64,000 nt of DNA from an uncultured Pseudomonadota bacterium (GTDB lineage Bacteria > Pseudomonadota > Gammaproteobacteria > Steroidobacterales > Steroidobacteraceae), in contig CAIPVV010000004.1 of the NCBI GenBank assembly GCA_903868595.1, positions 62,001 to 126,000 on the forward strand, given 5' to 3'. Shown piece after piece: positions 8,949 through 17,566 of the stretch. The translations under genes were made by a program, and so were the position numbers. How positions within the stretch are numbered: the stretch's first letter is position 1; the number at the start of each line of letters is the position of its first letter. The notes under the pieces were generated by a model. The model was not told the origin of the DNA. It was given only the letters and a program-made list of their open reading frames with translations, and searched no databases.

Positions 8949-10517
8949 ATGGCCGACGCGCCGACCAAGCCGACCGTCCTGCCCGGTGAATTCCCGCCAC
9001 TGCAGGGCATTCGCCTCGTGCTGCTGACCATCGCGGTCGCGGTCTCCAGCTTCATGGAGATCCTCGACATGACGATTGTCAACGTATCGGTGCCCTCCAT
9101 CGCCGGCAGCCTGGGCGTCAGTCCCTCCGAGGGGACCTGGGCGATCAGCTCCTACATGCTGGCCGCGGCGGTGGTGCAGCCGCTGGCCGGCTGGGTCAGC
9201 CGGCGCTTCGGCGAGGTACGAACCTTCGTCACCTCCATCGTGCTGTTCATCATCTTCTCGGCGCTGTGCGGCCTGGCCACCAGCATGCCGATGCTGATCG
9301 CCGGGCGCCTGATGCAGGGCCTGGTGTCCGGCCCCATGATGGCCGTGGCGCAGGCGCTGCTCATCCGCAACTACCCCGTGCACCTGCGGGGCCTGGCGAT
9401 GGGCCTGTGGGCGATGGTGGTGATCATCGCGCCGGTGTTCGGCCCGATCCTGGGCGGCACGATCACCGACAACCTCTCCTGGCCGTGGCTCTTCTACATC
9501 AACGTGCCGGTGGGCGCGCTGGCTGCGCTGGCCTCCTGGGCGGTCCTGCACAAGCGGGAGTCGCGGAAGGTCAAGGTACCCATCGATGCGGTCGGCCTGA
9601 TCCTGCTGGTGGTCGGCGTGGGGAGCCTGCAGTTCATGCTGGACAACGGCAATGAGCAGGACTGGTTCTCCTCGCCCGAGATCTGCATCGCCGCGAGCAT
9701 CGCCGTGGTCGCGCTGGCCTTCTTCGTTCCGTGGGAGCTGACCGACCCGCATCCGGTCGTGGACCTGCGCCTCTTCAAGCGCCGCAATTTCCTCGTCGGG
9801 GCGCTGAGCGTGTCGGTGGCGTACTTTGCCTTCTCCGGCATCAACGTGGTCTATCCCCTGTGGCTGCAGACCACCCTCGGCTACACCAGTACCTGGGCAG
9901 GTTACGCGATCGCGCCGGTTGGCATCGTTGCCTTGTTCCTCGCGCCGCTGATCGGCAAGAATATCCACCGCATCAACCTGCGGGCCGCGCCGACCTTTGC
10001 GTTCTGCGTGTTCGCCACGAGCCTGTACTGGGTCTCCACGCTCAACGACCAGGCAAGCTTCGGGCAGCTGGCGCTGCCGCGACTGCTGCAGGGCGTGGGC
10101 CTTGCGCTGTTCTTCCTGCCGCTGAACCAGATCGTCATGTCCGGCGTGTCGCCCAACGAACTCGCGCTGGCTGCAGGTTTGAGCAACTTCCTGCGGACCA
10201 TTGCCGGCAGCATTTCCACCGCCGTGTGCATCTGGATGTGGAATGACCGCACCGATTTCCATCACGGGGTGCTGATCGAGCACATCACCAATGACGCCGT
10301 GCCCAACATCGCCTACCAGGCGCAGCTTGCCGAGCAGGGACTGCCTGCGGGGCTGAACTTTGCCTACATCGAACGAATCATCGGCCAGCAGGCGTCGACC
10401 CTGGGCGCCAATGACGTGTTTTACATGCTGTCCATCCTGTACATCGTGATGATCCCCTTCCTGTGGTTCGCCAAGCCGCCGTTCGGCGCGGCCGGCGCAG
10501 CCCCCGGCGGGCACTAG
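8949..10517 (+). CDS. emrB: DHA2-family MFS drug:proton antiporter, EmrB type
   Basis: Fourteen-helix inner-membrane exporter of 522 residues, the expected length for EmrB. The N-terminus contains MEILDMTIVNVSVPSIAG, the DHA2 motif in helix 1 with its membrane-embedded Asp, followed by EGTWAISSYMLAAAVVQPLAGW. It is the last gene of the marR-nodT-emrA-emrB operon and would expel hydrophobic toxicants, perhaps aromatic acids related to the catabolic functions elsewhere in the window (inference). Its TAG stop lies within a palindrome shared with the convergent ABC permease gene. Confidence 0.94.
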   Translation: MADAPTKPTVLPGEFPPLQGIRLVLLTIAVAVSSFMEILDMTIVNVSVPSIAGSLGVSPSEGTWAISSYMLAAAVVQPLAGWVSRRFGEVRTFVTSIVLFIIFSALCGLATSMPMLIAGRLMQGLVSGPMMAVAQALLIRNYPVHLRGLAMGLWAMVVIIAPVFGPILGGTITDNLSWPWLFYINVPVGALAALASWAVLHKRESRKVKVPIDAVGLILLVVGVGSLQFMLDNGNEQDWFSSPEICIAASIAVVALAFFVPWELTDPHPVVDLRLFKRRNFLVGALSVSVAYFAFSGINVVYPLWLQTTLGYTSTWAGYAIAPVGIVALFLAPLIGKNIHRINLRAAPTFAFCVFATSLYWVSTLNDQASFGQLALPRLLQGVGLALFFLPLNQIVMSGVSPNELALAAGLSNFLRTIAGSISTAVCIWMWNDRTDFHHGVLIEHITNDAVPNIAYQAQLAEQGLPAGLNFAYIERIIGQQASTLGANDVFYMLSILYIVMIPFLWFAKPPFGAAGAAPGGH

Positions 10518-10534
10518 GCCCCGGGGCCTAGTGC
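10511..10534. terminator. Perfect palindrome over two convergent stop codons
   Basis: Twelve-base arms (GCACTAGGCCCC and its complement) meet without a spacer and span the TAG of emrB and the CTA (stop complement) of the ABC permease gene, so the site is identical on both strands. It could fold into a GC-rich hairpin in either transcript. No T-run follows on either side, so termination is inferred from position and symmetry rather than from a full intrinsic-terminator signature. Confidence 0.5.
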
Positions 10535-11289
10535 TTCAGGCGCCAGCCACTGCGAATCATCCAGGAGATGACCGCCAGGCACAGCAGGAAGAAACCGCCG
10601 ATGAAGGCCAGGCTCACGGCCAGGCTCACGTCGGCGAGCCCGTAGAAGCTCCAGCGAAAGCCGCTGATCAGGTAGACCACCGGATTAAACAGCGTCACCG
10701 TGCGCCATACCGGGGGCAGCATGTCGATGGAATAGAAGCTCCCGCCCAGGAAGGTGAGCGGCGTGACGATCAGGGTCGGCACCACGTTGAGCTTCTCCCA
10801 GCTATCTGCCCAGATGCCCAGCATGAAGCCGAACAGGCTGAAGCTCACCGACGTGAGCAGCAGGAAGGCGACCATCCACACGGGATGCTGGATTTGCAGC
10901 GGCACGAAGAACGTGGAGGTTGCCAGTATGATCAGGCCGATCATCACGGACTTGCTGGCCGCGGCGCCCACGTAGCCCAGCAGGATCTCCGGCGTGGAGA
11001 CCGGCGCCGACAGCAGCTCGTAGATCGTGCCTGCCCACTTGGGCATGTAGATGCCGAAAGAGCTGTTGCCCACGCTCTCGGTCAGGATGGAGAGCATGAT
11101 CAGGCCCGGCACGATGAACGCCCCGTAGGGGATGCCGCCGATCTGCGTCATGCGCGAGCCGATGGCCGAGCCGAACACCACGAAGTACAGCGAGGTGGTG
11201 AGTACCGGGGCGCCGATGCTCTGCACCAGCGTGCGGAAGGAGCGCGACATCTCGAAGCGATAGATCGCCTTGACCGCCTGCCAGTTCAT
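10528..11289 (-). CDS. ABC-2 type exporter permease
   Basis: Inner-membrane permease of 253 residues with six predicted helices of the ABC-2 family (NodJ/DrrB/YadH-like). [22 protein letters not shown] is the recognisable ABC-2 signature region near residues 183-204. It overlaps the ATPase gene by 4 bases (11286-11289) and must work with it. The cargo is unknown; relatives export polysaccharides, lipids or antibiotics. Confidence 0.9.
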   Translation of the reverse strand: MNWQAVKAIYRFEMSRSFRTLVQSIGAPVLTTSLYFVVFGSAIGSRMTQIGGIPYGAFIVPGLIMLSILTESVGNSSFGIYMPKWAGTIYELLSAPVSTPEILLGYVGAAASKSVMIGLIILATSTFFVPLQIQHPVWMVAFLLLTSVSFSLFGFMLGIWADSWEKLNVVPTLIVTPLTFLGGSFYSIDMLPPVWRTVTLFNPVVYLISGFRWSFYGLADVSLAVSLAFIGGFFLLCLAVISWMIRSGWRLKH

Positions 11290-12212
11290 GCCGCACCCCG
11301 CACCAGCGAGACGAATATCTCCTCCAGGGAGCTCTGGCTGGTCTCCAGGTCCCGGAAGGCAACCCCCGATTCGTTGAGCTGTCGCAGCAGCGCCGTGATT
11401 CGCGCGCGGCCGCCCTCGTTCTCGAAGCTATACACCAGCGAGAGTCCATCGGGGCTCAGGCTCAGCCCGTAGCCCTCCAGGGCCTGCGGTATGGCGTGCA
11501 GCGCGTCCTGCAGGTGCAGCGTGAGCTGCTTGCGGCCTAGCTTGTGCATCAGCGAGGCTTTCTCCTCCACCAGGATCAGCTCGCCGCGGCTGATGACCCC
11601 GATGCGGTCGGCCATTTCCTCGGCCTCCTCGATGTAGTGGGTGGTCAGGATGATGGTGACGCCGGCGTCGCGCAGGTCGCGCACGACGTTCCACATGTCG
11701 CGGCGCAGCTCCACGTCGACGCCCGCCGAGGGCTCGTCCAGGAACAGGATGCGCGGCTCGTGGGAGAGCGCCTTGGCGATGAGCACCCGGCGCTTCATTC
11801 CACCCGACAGGGTGGCGATCTTGCTGTCCTTCTTCTCCCACAGCGAGAGGTTGCGCAGGATGCGCTCCAGCAGCGCCGGATCCGGTTGCTTGCCGAAGAG
11901 GCCGCGGCTGAAGCACACCGTTGCCCACACGGTCTCGAAGGCGTCGGTGGTGAGTTCCTGGGGCACCAGGCCGATGGTCGCCCGTGCGGCGCGAAAGTCG
12001 TGCACCACGTCGTGGCCGTCCGCCAGGACGGTGCCGGAGGTTGGGTTCACCAGGCCACAGGTGATGCCGATCAGGGTGGTCTTGCCGGCCCCGTTGGGGC
12101 CCAGCAGCGCGAAGATCTCCCCGCGGCGGATGTCCAGGCTCACGGACTTGAGGGCCTGGTGGCCGCCCTTGTAGGTCTTGGTCAGGTCGCGAATCGAGAG
12201 GATGGGTTCCAT
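11286..12212 (-). CDS. ABC exporter ATP-binding protein
   Basis: ATPase of 308 residues pairing with the permease just downstream. Walker A GPNGAGKT (38-45), Q-loop VPQE, signature LSGGM (135-139), Walker B ILFLDE (155-160) and H-loop [16 protein letters not shown] are all intact. About 80 residues after the NBD form the accessory domain common in YadG/DrrA-type exporters. It starts the two-gene operon and is divergent from the O-methyltransferase gene. Confidence 0.93.
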   Translation of the reverse strand: MEPILSIRDLTKTYKGGHQALKSVSLDIRRGEIFALLGPNGAGKTTLIGITCGLVNPTSGTVLADGHDVVHDFRAARATIGLVPQELTTDAFETVWATVCFSRGLFGKQPDPALLERILRNLSLWEKKDSKIATLSGGMKRRVLIAKALSHEPRILFLDEPSAGVDVELRRDMWNVVRDLRDAGVTIILTTHYIEEAEEMADRIGVISRGELILVEEKASLMHKLGRKQLTLHLQDALHAIPQALEGYGLSLSPDGLSLVYSFENEGGRARITALLRQLNESGVAFRDLETSQSSLEEIFVSLVRGAA

Positions 12213-12298
12213 GGGTGCAAGAGTACCGTCCTCGTGGGCCCCAGGGTTAAGCTGCGAGCAGAAAAAAACCGGCCCGTAGCCGAATAGGGGGGAAGCGC

Positions 12299-12964
12299 AT
12301 GTCGAGCCGCAAGAACGCCATACCGCGCGAGGTCCACGACTACCTGCTGGGCGTGTCCCTGCGGGAGTCGCCCATCCTGGCGCGCCTGCGGGCGGCGACG
12401 GCGCCGCGGGCCGAGGCGGCGATGCAGATCGGCCCGGAGCAGGGCCAGTTCATGGCCTTGCTCGTGCGCCTGATCGGTGCAAAGCGCTGCATCGAGGTGG
12501 GCACCTACACGGGCTACTCGGCCCTGGCCGTGGCGCTGGCCTTGCCGCCGGACGGGACCCTGGACGCCTGCGACGTCAGCGAGGAGTTCACGAACGTCGG
12601 GCGACCGTTCTGGCGCGAAGCGGGGGTGGAGTCGAAGATCCGCCTGCGGATCCAGCCCGCGCTGCAATCCTTGGCGGAGCTGCTGGCGCAGCCCGGCGGA
12701 CGGGGCGGCTATGACTTTGCGTTCGTGGACGCCGACAAGGGCAACTACATCGCCTATTACGAGAAGCTGCTGGAACTGGTCAGGCCCGGCGGCCTGATCG
12801 GAGTCGATAACACCCTGGGCGTGTCCGGCCGCTACGTCACGGAGCTCTCGACGCCGGTGGCCCAGGCTATCCGTGCCTTCAACACCTACGTGCACAACGA
12901 CGAGCGCGTGGACCTGTCGCTGCTGTCGATCGGAGAGGGGCTCACGCTACTGCGGGTCCGCTAG
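12299..12964 (+). CDS. SAM-dependent O-methyltransferase, CCoAOMT-like
   Basis: Class I methyltransferase of 221 residues related to caffeoyl-CoA and catechol O-methyltransferases. Motif I is [15 protein letters not shown] (66-80), DACDVSEE gives the SAM-ribose acid, and [26 protein letters not shown] contains the metal-binding Asp and post-I motifs. The substrate is probably a vicinal hydroxyl aromatic, but this is inferred from the family only. A purine-rich GGGGGGAAG ribosome-binding site lies just upstream. It stands alone. Confidence 0.88.
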   Translation: MSSRKNAIPREVHDYLLGVSLRESPILARLRAATAPRAEAAMQIGPEQGQFMALLVRLIGAKRCIEVGTYTGYSALAVALALPPDGTLDACDVSEEFTNVGRPFWREAGVESKIRLRIQPALQSLAELLAQPGGRGGYDFAFVDADKGNYIAYYEKLLELVRPGGLIGVDNTLGVSGRYVTELSTPVAQAIRAFNTYVHNDERVDLSLLSIGEGLTLLRVR

Positions 12965-13030
12965 GCCCGGGCCGGCCGCTGCAGGTGCTCCGCGGCGACC
13001 CGCCGGCACCTTGCAGGAGCAGATCGCGCG

Positions 13031-13546
13031 AGGAAACTCCTCGGACTGTTCGGCTCGCCAGTGGTGCGGCGTGCGGCCATCGGCAGGAGGCTGATGACCC
13101 TGGGCTTTGAACACGGCAACCGGTCGGTGCGCGATGTCGACCAGGTCCGCGCCTTGCTTCCGGCCACGGGACTCCCGCGCCGGCAGGCGCTGCAGATCAG
13201 TTTGGGGGGCGATCGGCGCGGCCGAGGAGGCACGCGAGCAGATCGACGAGCAGGTGATGCGTCCGGCGGAGGAGCGCCCACGCCGCGTGGGAGGAGCGCA
13301 TAACCGCTAAGAGGCCTGGCGCAGGGGCCTGGAGGCGGTGTCTGCGGCCCACGGGGCATTGCTCGCGGGCGACAAGCTCTCGCAGGCAGGCATCTCTCGC
13401 GGGGCTGCGTCGTGACGTTCCTGCAGGATACGGTGCTCGCGGCTTGCGCAGTGCGCTACCCGGCGCTGGCGACGCGCGTGGCGAGGAGCGAATCGCTGCC
13501 GCTGTTCCCGGCGACCTGCACGCCGTTCTGCATGCCGGGCCGCTAG
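13031..13546 (+). pseudogene. Degraded glutathione S-transferase
   Basis: Three frames piece together a GST. The first reads KLLGLFGSPVVRRAAIG then LGFEHGNRSV and DQVRA, the thioredoxin-fold N-terminus with its catalytic-region SP. The codon where Met is expected is AGG (13031). Most of the rest of the N-domain is deleted, joining directly to LLPATGLPRRQALQI. A second frame gives GAIGAAEEAREQIDEQVMRP and, after an in-frame stop near 13309, GLEAVSAAHGALLAGDKLSQAGIS. The third gives VVTFLQDTVLAACAVRYPAL and LPLFPATCTPFCMPGR, the GST C-terminal helices. The lost start, internal deletion, stop and frameshifts make it non-functional. Confidence 0.8.
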
Positions 13547-14151
13547 CCCTGCAGCACCAGCAGCAGGTTGTTGGCGGGCATGCGCACGAGCGCCCCGCGC
13601 TTGAAGCCCTGGTCGGCCGCCAGCCTCTCGACGTCCTCAAGGTCGCGCACGCCCCATTCGGGATTTCGGGCTCGCAGCGAAAGGTCGAAATCGGCGTTGG
13701 AGGGGGAGGTGTGCTGGCCGCCCTCCTTGTAGGCCCCGTACAGCACGAGCAGGCGCGGGCCATCCTCGCGCAGGACGCGGCGCGCGCCGGCCAGCAGAGC
13801 GGTCGTTGCCGACCAGGGCGCGATGTGGATCATGTTGATGCAAAGTACCGCGTCGAACTCATCGGCCACGCGCCACTCGTGCTGGTGGACGTCCAGTTGC
13901 AGCGGCGGATGGATGTTGCGCAGTCGCGAGGCGTCGCAGCGCGTCGCCGCATCGAGGACGTAGTCCGGATTCGGGTCGGACGGCTGCCAGCTGGAGCGGG
14001 GCAGGGCGGCGGCGAAGTGCACGACGTGCTGGCCGGTACCGGAGGCGATCTCCAGCACCGTCGCGTCTTCCGGCAGCAGCCGGCACAGCTGCTCGAGAAT
14101 CAGCCCCTTGTTGCGATCCGCGGCCACAGAGGTATTGGTTTCGGGTGTCAT
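13543..14151 (-). CDS. DUF938 family SAM-dependent methyltransferase-like protein
   Basis: A 202-residue protein of the DUF938 family. EIASGTGQHVVHFAAALP (about 34-51) is the SAM-binding motif I, QPSDPNPDY follows, and CINMIHIAPWSAT plus YGAYKEGGQHTSPSNADFD are family hallmarks. No substrate is established for the family to my knowledge. It is the last gene of a three-gene operon after bactofilin and the zinc-ribbon protein (4-base gap). Its stop codon shares CTAG with the stop of the degraded GST on the other strand. Confidence 0.88.
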   Translation of the reverse strand: MTPETNTSVAADRNKGLILEQLCRLLPEDATVLEIASGTGQHVVHFAAALPRSSWQPSDPNPDYVLDAATRCDASRLRNIHPPLQLDVHQHEWRVADEFDAVLCINMIHIAPWSATTALLAGARRVLREDGPRLLVLYGAYKEGGQHTSPSNADFDLSLRARNPEWGVRDLEDVERLAADQGFKRGALVRMPANNLLLVLQG

Positions 14152-14155
14152 CTGC

Positions 14156-14521
14156 TTACCGGCGGTGCGTCGGCACGATGGTCTTGGGCGGGGAGGTCTC
14201 GATGGAGAGCGTGAAACTGCGCTGTTGGTCGCCCAGCAGGGAACCCACGTTCACCACCTGCCGGGCGATCTCCACGTTCTTTTCGTTGCGAACCGCGATC
14301 ACGATCGTGTACTGCGTGCCCGCCTCGGCGCTATCCGGCCGCAGCGTGCCCTCCACCTGCCACGCCAGGCGCTGGGCCTGGGAGGCGACGGTGGCGGCAT
14401 CTGACCCGAAGCGCAGGTGATGCTTGCAGCCAGGGCAGATGATCGCTGTTTCCAGGATCGTCGCCTTGCAGTGTGGGCAGACCCGCGTGCTGCCCAGCTG
14501 CCCGGGGCGGGCGGCGATCAT
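14156..14521 (-). CDS. Zinc-ribbon protein next to bactofilin
   Basis: A 121-residue protein with an N-terminal treble-clef/zinc-ribbon (CPHC at 15-18, CPGC at 29-32) followed by a beta-rich domain (QRLAWQVEGTLRPD to the end) whose function I do not recognise. No signal peptide or membrane helix. Its start overlaps the bactofilin stop by ATGA, so translation is coupled. Context suggests it helps bactofilin localise or attach to a partner; this is inference. Confidence 0.82.
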   Translation of the reverse strand: MIAARPGQLGSTRVCPHCKATILETAIICPGCKHHLRFGSDAATVASQAQRLAWQVEGTLRPDSAEAGTQYTIVIAVRNEKNVEIARQVVNVGSLLGDQQRSFTLSIETSPPKTIVPTHRR

Positions 14522-15051
14522 GCGGCGCTACTGTGGCCTTTGATGTCGGTGGCGCTGGCCTTGCCACTGTCTTCCCAGCCGAACTCGACCTGGCCGCGCA
14601 TGCGCGAGCCGGCCGCGACGGTCAGCGAACCGGCCTTCACGTCGCCGGTGATCACGCCGCCCTGCTGCAGCTCGACGCGGCGCGCGCCGTCGATGTTTCC
14701 CTGCAGCTCGCCGCTGATGATCACTTCGCTGGCGCGGACCTGGCCCTCGACCTTGGCGCCCACGTCGATGTGGAGGTTGCCTTCAACCTGCACGTCACCC
14801 TTGAACTTGCCGGCGACGCGCACATGGCCCGAACCCGCGATCTTGCCTTCGATCGTCAGGCCGGCTGCAATGACGGATTCCTTCATCTCAGCGCGCTCCT
14901 TGGGCTTGGCGGCAAGGTCTGGTTTGGGGGTGATCGGGGGGGTGGTCGTGGCGGGTGCATTGGATGCAGCGGCAGGACGGGCCGCGAGCGGCTCTGGGCT
15001 GGCCGGGGCCGGCGTGGCCGGCGGGTTCGCTTCCTTGGGCCAAAGGGCCAT
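14518..15051 (-). CDS. Bactofilin (polymer-forming cytoskeletal protein)
   Basis: Self-assembling beta-helical filament protein of 177 residues that scaffolds cell-envelope or cell-shape enzymes in bacteria. The central DUF583 domain (about 58-155) shows the repeated short G-(x)-(V/I)-x-G pattern: GLTIEGKIAGSGHVRVAGKF, GNLHIDVGAKVEGQV, GELQGNIDG. The flanks are disordered: a Pro/Ala/Thr-rich N-terminus and a short polar C-terminus. A short N-terminal membrane-targeting motif is not evident. It begins an operon with a zinc-ribbon protein and a DUF938 protein. Confidence 0.92.
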   Translation of the reverse strand: MALWPKEANPPATPAPASPEPLAARPAAASNAPATTTPPITPKPDLAAKPKERAEMKESVIAAGLTIEGKIAGSGHVRVAGKFKGDVQVEGNLHIDVGAKVEGQVRASEVIISGELQGNIDGARRVELQQGGVITGDVKAGSLTVAAGSRMRGQVEFGWEDSGKASATDIKGHSSAA

Positions 15052-15155
15052 GGCGTCCTCCCGATCAAGAAGTGGACTACGAAGGTAACCCCTGCGGCGC
15101 CCGCGGGGAAGGCTGTCGCCAAACGGCGAAACCTCCCGCCCCGCCGGCTGGGCCG

Positions 15156-15581
15156 CTATCGACCCTCGGCCGTCGCCTGCACCTTGGCCGCATCCGCCAG
15201 CCGCGAGGACTTCATGCCAAAGAACTCGCCCTTGGCCGTGGTGGCCGAGACCACGTAGCCGCCGTCGCCGCCAACCCGCGGCGGTGCGACGTTCACCGTG
15301 ATGGTGTCGCCGGCGTTGATCATGCCCTTGCGGTAGCCGCTGCGGTACATGTTGTTGGTGCTGTGGCCTTCCAGCTCCACGTCACGCGTGCCCTTGGCGT
15401 CGGTGACCTGCAGGGTCAGCTGCATATGCGGGTTGATGGCCCGGAACTGCTTGACCACGCCGGTGATCGGGACCTGCTTGGTGAAATCAAATTGCACCGC
15501 GGAATGGTGCGCCGATGCGACCGCCGCAAAGCCGAGCAGGGCAGTGGTGCAGGCGATGAGGACTGTGCGTTTCATGCTCAA
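15156..15581 (-). CDS. DUF6152-type secreted protein
   Basis: A 141-residue exported protein: signal peptide about 1-24 (LLGFAAVASA), then HHSAVQFDFTKQVPITGVVKQFRAINPHMQLTLQV, which is the DUF6152 hallmark (mature N-terminal HHS, then E/V-G-x-(V/I)-x-x-(F)-x-x-x-NPH). The fold is probably a small beta-barrel. Its function is not established. It follows the TGxW protein gene on the same strand (30-base gap), and the same two-gene module is repeated divergently at 16804-17971. Confidence 0.85.
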   Translation of the reverse strand: MSMKRTVLIACTTALLGFAAVASAHHSAVQFDFTKQVPITGVVKQFRAINPHMQLTLQVTDAKGTRDVELEGHSTNNMYRSGYRKGMINAGDTITVNVAPPRVGGDGGYVVSATTAKGEFFGMKSSRLADAAKVQATAEGR

Positions 15582-15611
15582 GTCTCCTAGTTGATAATGC
15601 GGGTGGGGAGG

Positions 15612-16367
15612 TCAGGGAACCGGTACGCCGGCCTTCTTCGCCATCTCTTCCAGATGCTGCGTCCAGACTTCCTCGGCACACTCGTAGGGCAGCAGCCGTC
15701 CGTTGGGTACTTCTGCCCACTTCTTCTGCGCGCTGACCGGCGCCGTGTAGAACGCCGGATCGGTCATCACCATGTCCGCCACCAGCACGCGCCGGCCCTG
15801 GGCATCGGGCTTGGCTTCCAGATGGTAGCGCTCGACGACCGTGGCTTGGTCCGAGTGCGCGTAGCGCTGGTCGACCTGATCCACCAGGTTGTCGGTCTCC
15901 ACCACCAGCGTGTCGCCTTCCCAGTGCGCCGAGGAATAGCCGTTGCGGCCTGGCACGCGATCCGCCTGGGGTGCGTTGCGCTTGCCCAGGTACACGTGGC
16001 GGGTCTCGCCGTGGGCCTCGTAGATGATCGTCAGTTGGTCAGGACGCTGGATGATCTCCATCGGGTAGCCGCCGGAGTTCAGCATCGAGCCCGGCATGCC
16101 GTATCCCAGGCACCAGCCGCCCGGCGAGTCGCCAGTCGGCTTCATCAGTTCCTCGAAGGCGTGGACGCGCGCCTGCGCCTGCGGCTTGAAGGGGAGCGGC
16201 GTTGGTGCGGCGCGGGTGGCGCCCCCGATGCCGGGGGCGCCGGCGTTGGTCCAGACCCCAGTGAAGTCCGGCCGCGGCGTCGCGGCGGAACCCTGCGCCG
16301 AGAGCAGCAGGCACGCTGCTGCGGCGACGGACCCCGCGATGACCCCCCTTAGAGCTGCGATATTCAT
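15612..16367 (-). CDS. Secreted TGxW-family protein, first gene of a DUF6152 module
   Basis: A 251-residue protein with a signal peptide (about 1-28, ending GSAA), then PDFTGVWTNAG. A Cys pair is likely (WCLGYGMPG near 109; YECAEE near 229). GGYPMEIIQRPDQLTIIYEA and the following HWEGDTLVVETDNLVDQ are shared with the protein at 16804-17553, so the two are paralogues. The family is common next to DUF6152 genes; its biochemical role is unknown to me. It is probably co-transcribed with the DUF6152 gene after it. Confidence 0.8.
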   Translation of the reverse strand: MNIAALRGVIAGSVAAAACLLLSAQGSAATPRPDFTGVWTNAGAPGIGGATRAAPTPLPFKPQAQARVHAFEELMKPTGDSPGGWCLGYGMPGSMLNSGGYPMEIIQRPDQLTIIYEAHGETRHVYLGKRNAPQADRVPGRNGYSSAHWEGDTLVVETDNLVDQVDQRYAHSDQATVVERYHLEAKPDAQGRRVLVADMVMTDPAFYTAPVSAQKKWAEVPNGRLLPYECAEEVWTQHLEEMAKKAGVPVP

Positions 16368-16803
16368 TCTTCTTATCCTCGGAGTTGATCGTTAGTCGAC
16401 AAAGCGCAGGGCGGCCCGGTAGTGGAGTCCCACCGGGTCGAAATAGACCGGGCGGGTCGGGATTTGCACGCTGAACGCCATCGGCGGCGTCCGGTTAGGC
16501 ACAGCGTTTCGAGCTAATCCTGGGTACTTCACGGACCACATCCCAGCCAATCAATCATCTTTATCGCCTGCCGTTCCCGGCATGCACCGTGACAGCGGCC
16601 TCTTCTTCTCGGTCCTTGGCTGTCACACCTGCCTGTGCTGCCCGACCCGGACTCTGTTTCTTTGTAATTTCGAGTAGAATCTTAAGCCTTCCACGCGATT
16701 TTTTCCCAGCCTATGCGGCGAAGCAGCTGCTGTAAAGCGCTGCCCTTGCCTGTGGGCCGCTTTGCAAGCAGCATAACGCCAATATGGGTTCAAGGAAATT
16801 TCA
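16368..16803. other. Divergent intergenic region between two DUF6152 modules, with inverted repeat
   Basis: There is no gene in these 436 bases; they must hold the promoters of both paired modules. The clearest structure is an inverted repeat, GTGACAGC at 16589-16596 and GCTGTCAC at 16619-16626, with 22 bases between arms. This could be two half-sites for a regulator or a weak hairpin. A TAGAAT at 16675-16680 is a possible -10 for the rightward genes but lacks a good -35. Confidence 0.45.
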
Positions 16804-17553
16804 ATGAAGATGACCTCGCGCATCCTGGCCGTTGCGGCCGCCCCGATCCTGGCTTGCCTGGTCCCGCTCGCCGCGCAGGCGCAGCTGCCGGGCAGCAAGT
16901 TGCCCGGCGGCGGCGTGACGCCGAATTTCACCGGCATCTGGGAGCGCGCCGAGGGCATCCGCTTCAACCCGACCAATGAGCTGCCGCCCTTCACCCCGGC
17001 CTATGCGCAGAAGTACAAGGACGCCCTGGCGGCGCGCAGCCGGGGCGAGGTGGTGGCGGACCCGACCTCGCGCTGCCTGCCTCCGGGCATGCCGCGCCTG
17101 ATGGTGGCCAGCTACCCGCTGGAGATCCTGCAGACCGCCGGGCAGGTGACGATCATCGCGGAGTGGTCCAGCCAGGTGCGCCGGATCTTCACCGATGGCC
17201 GGGGACACCCGCCCGAGGATGAGCTGGACGTCACCTTCAATGGCCACTCGATCGGCCATTGGGAGGGCCAGACCCTGGTGGTGGACACGGTGGGCCTGCG
17301 GGGCGACACGAGCTTCGATGCCTCCCCGCTGCAGCACAGCGACCAGATCAAGGTGAGCGAGCGCCTGCGCCTCGCCGATCCCAAGACGATCGAGGACGTC
17401 ATCACGGTGACCGACCCGCTCGCCTTCACCAAGCCCTGGGTGGTCACGCGCCACTACAAGCGGGGTGCTGCGGGCCTGCAGATCATGGAATACGTCTGCG
17501 AGGAGAATAACCGCGAGATCATTCTGCCCAGCCAACTCAAAAAGTCACCGTAA
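16804..17553 (+). CDS. Secreted TGxW-family protein, second copy
   Basis: A 249-residue exported protein with a signal peptide ending AAQA (about 1-24). It has the same hallmarks as its divergent paralogue: PNFTGIWERAEG near 40, CLPPGMPRLMVASYPLEILQ near 96, then VTIIAEWSSQVRRIFTDGRG, HWEGQTLVVDTVGL and a late YVCEEN. The repeated Tyr-Pro-(M/L)-Glu-Ile core and HWEG block define the family, of unknown function. A DUF6152 gene follows 13 bases downstream. Confidence 0.8.
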   Translation: MKMTSRILAVAAAPILACLVPLAAQAQLPGSKLPGGGVTPNFTGIWERAEGIRFNPTNELPPFTPAYAQKYKDALAARSRGEVVADPTSRCLPPGMPRLMVASYPLEILQTAGQVTIIAEWSSQVRRIFTDGRGHPPEDELDVTFNGHSIGHWEGQTLVVDTVGLRGDTSFDASPLQHSDQIKVSERLRLADPKTIEDVITVTDPLAFTKPWVVTRHYKRGAAGLQIMEYVCEENNREIILPSQLKKSP

Positions 17554-17566
17554 GCGGAGAACCAGT

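Noticed and set aside
7554-10514. A 986-codon open frame on the minus strand
   Set aside because: It is antisense to nodT-emrA-emrB; composition is His/Gln/Arg-rich with no family similarity, whereas the plus strand has clear efflux genes.
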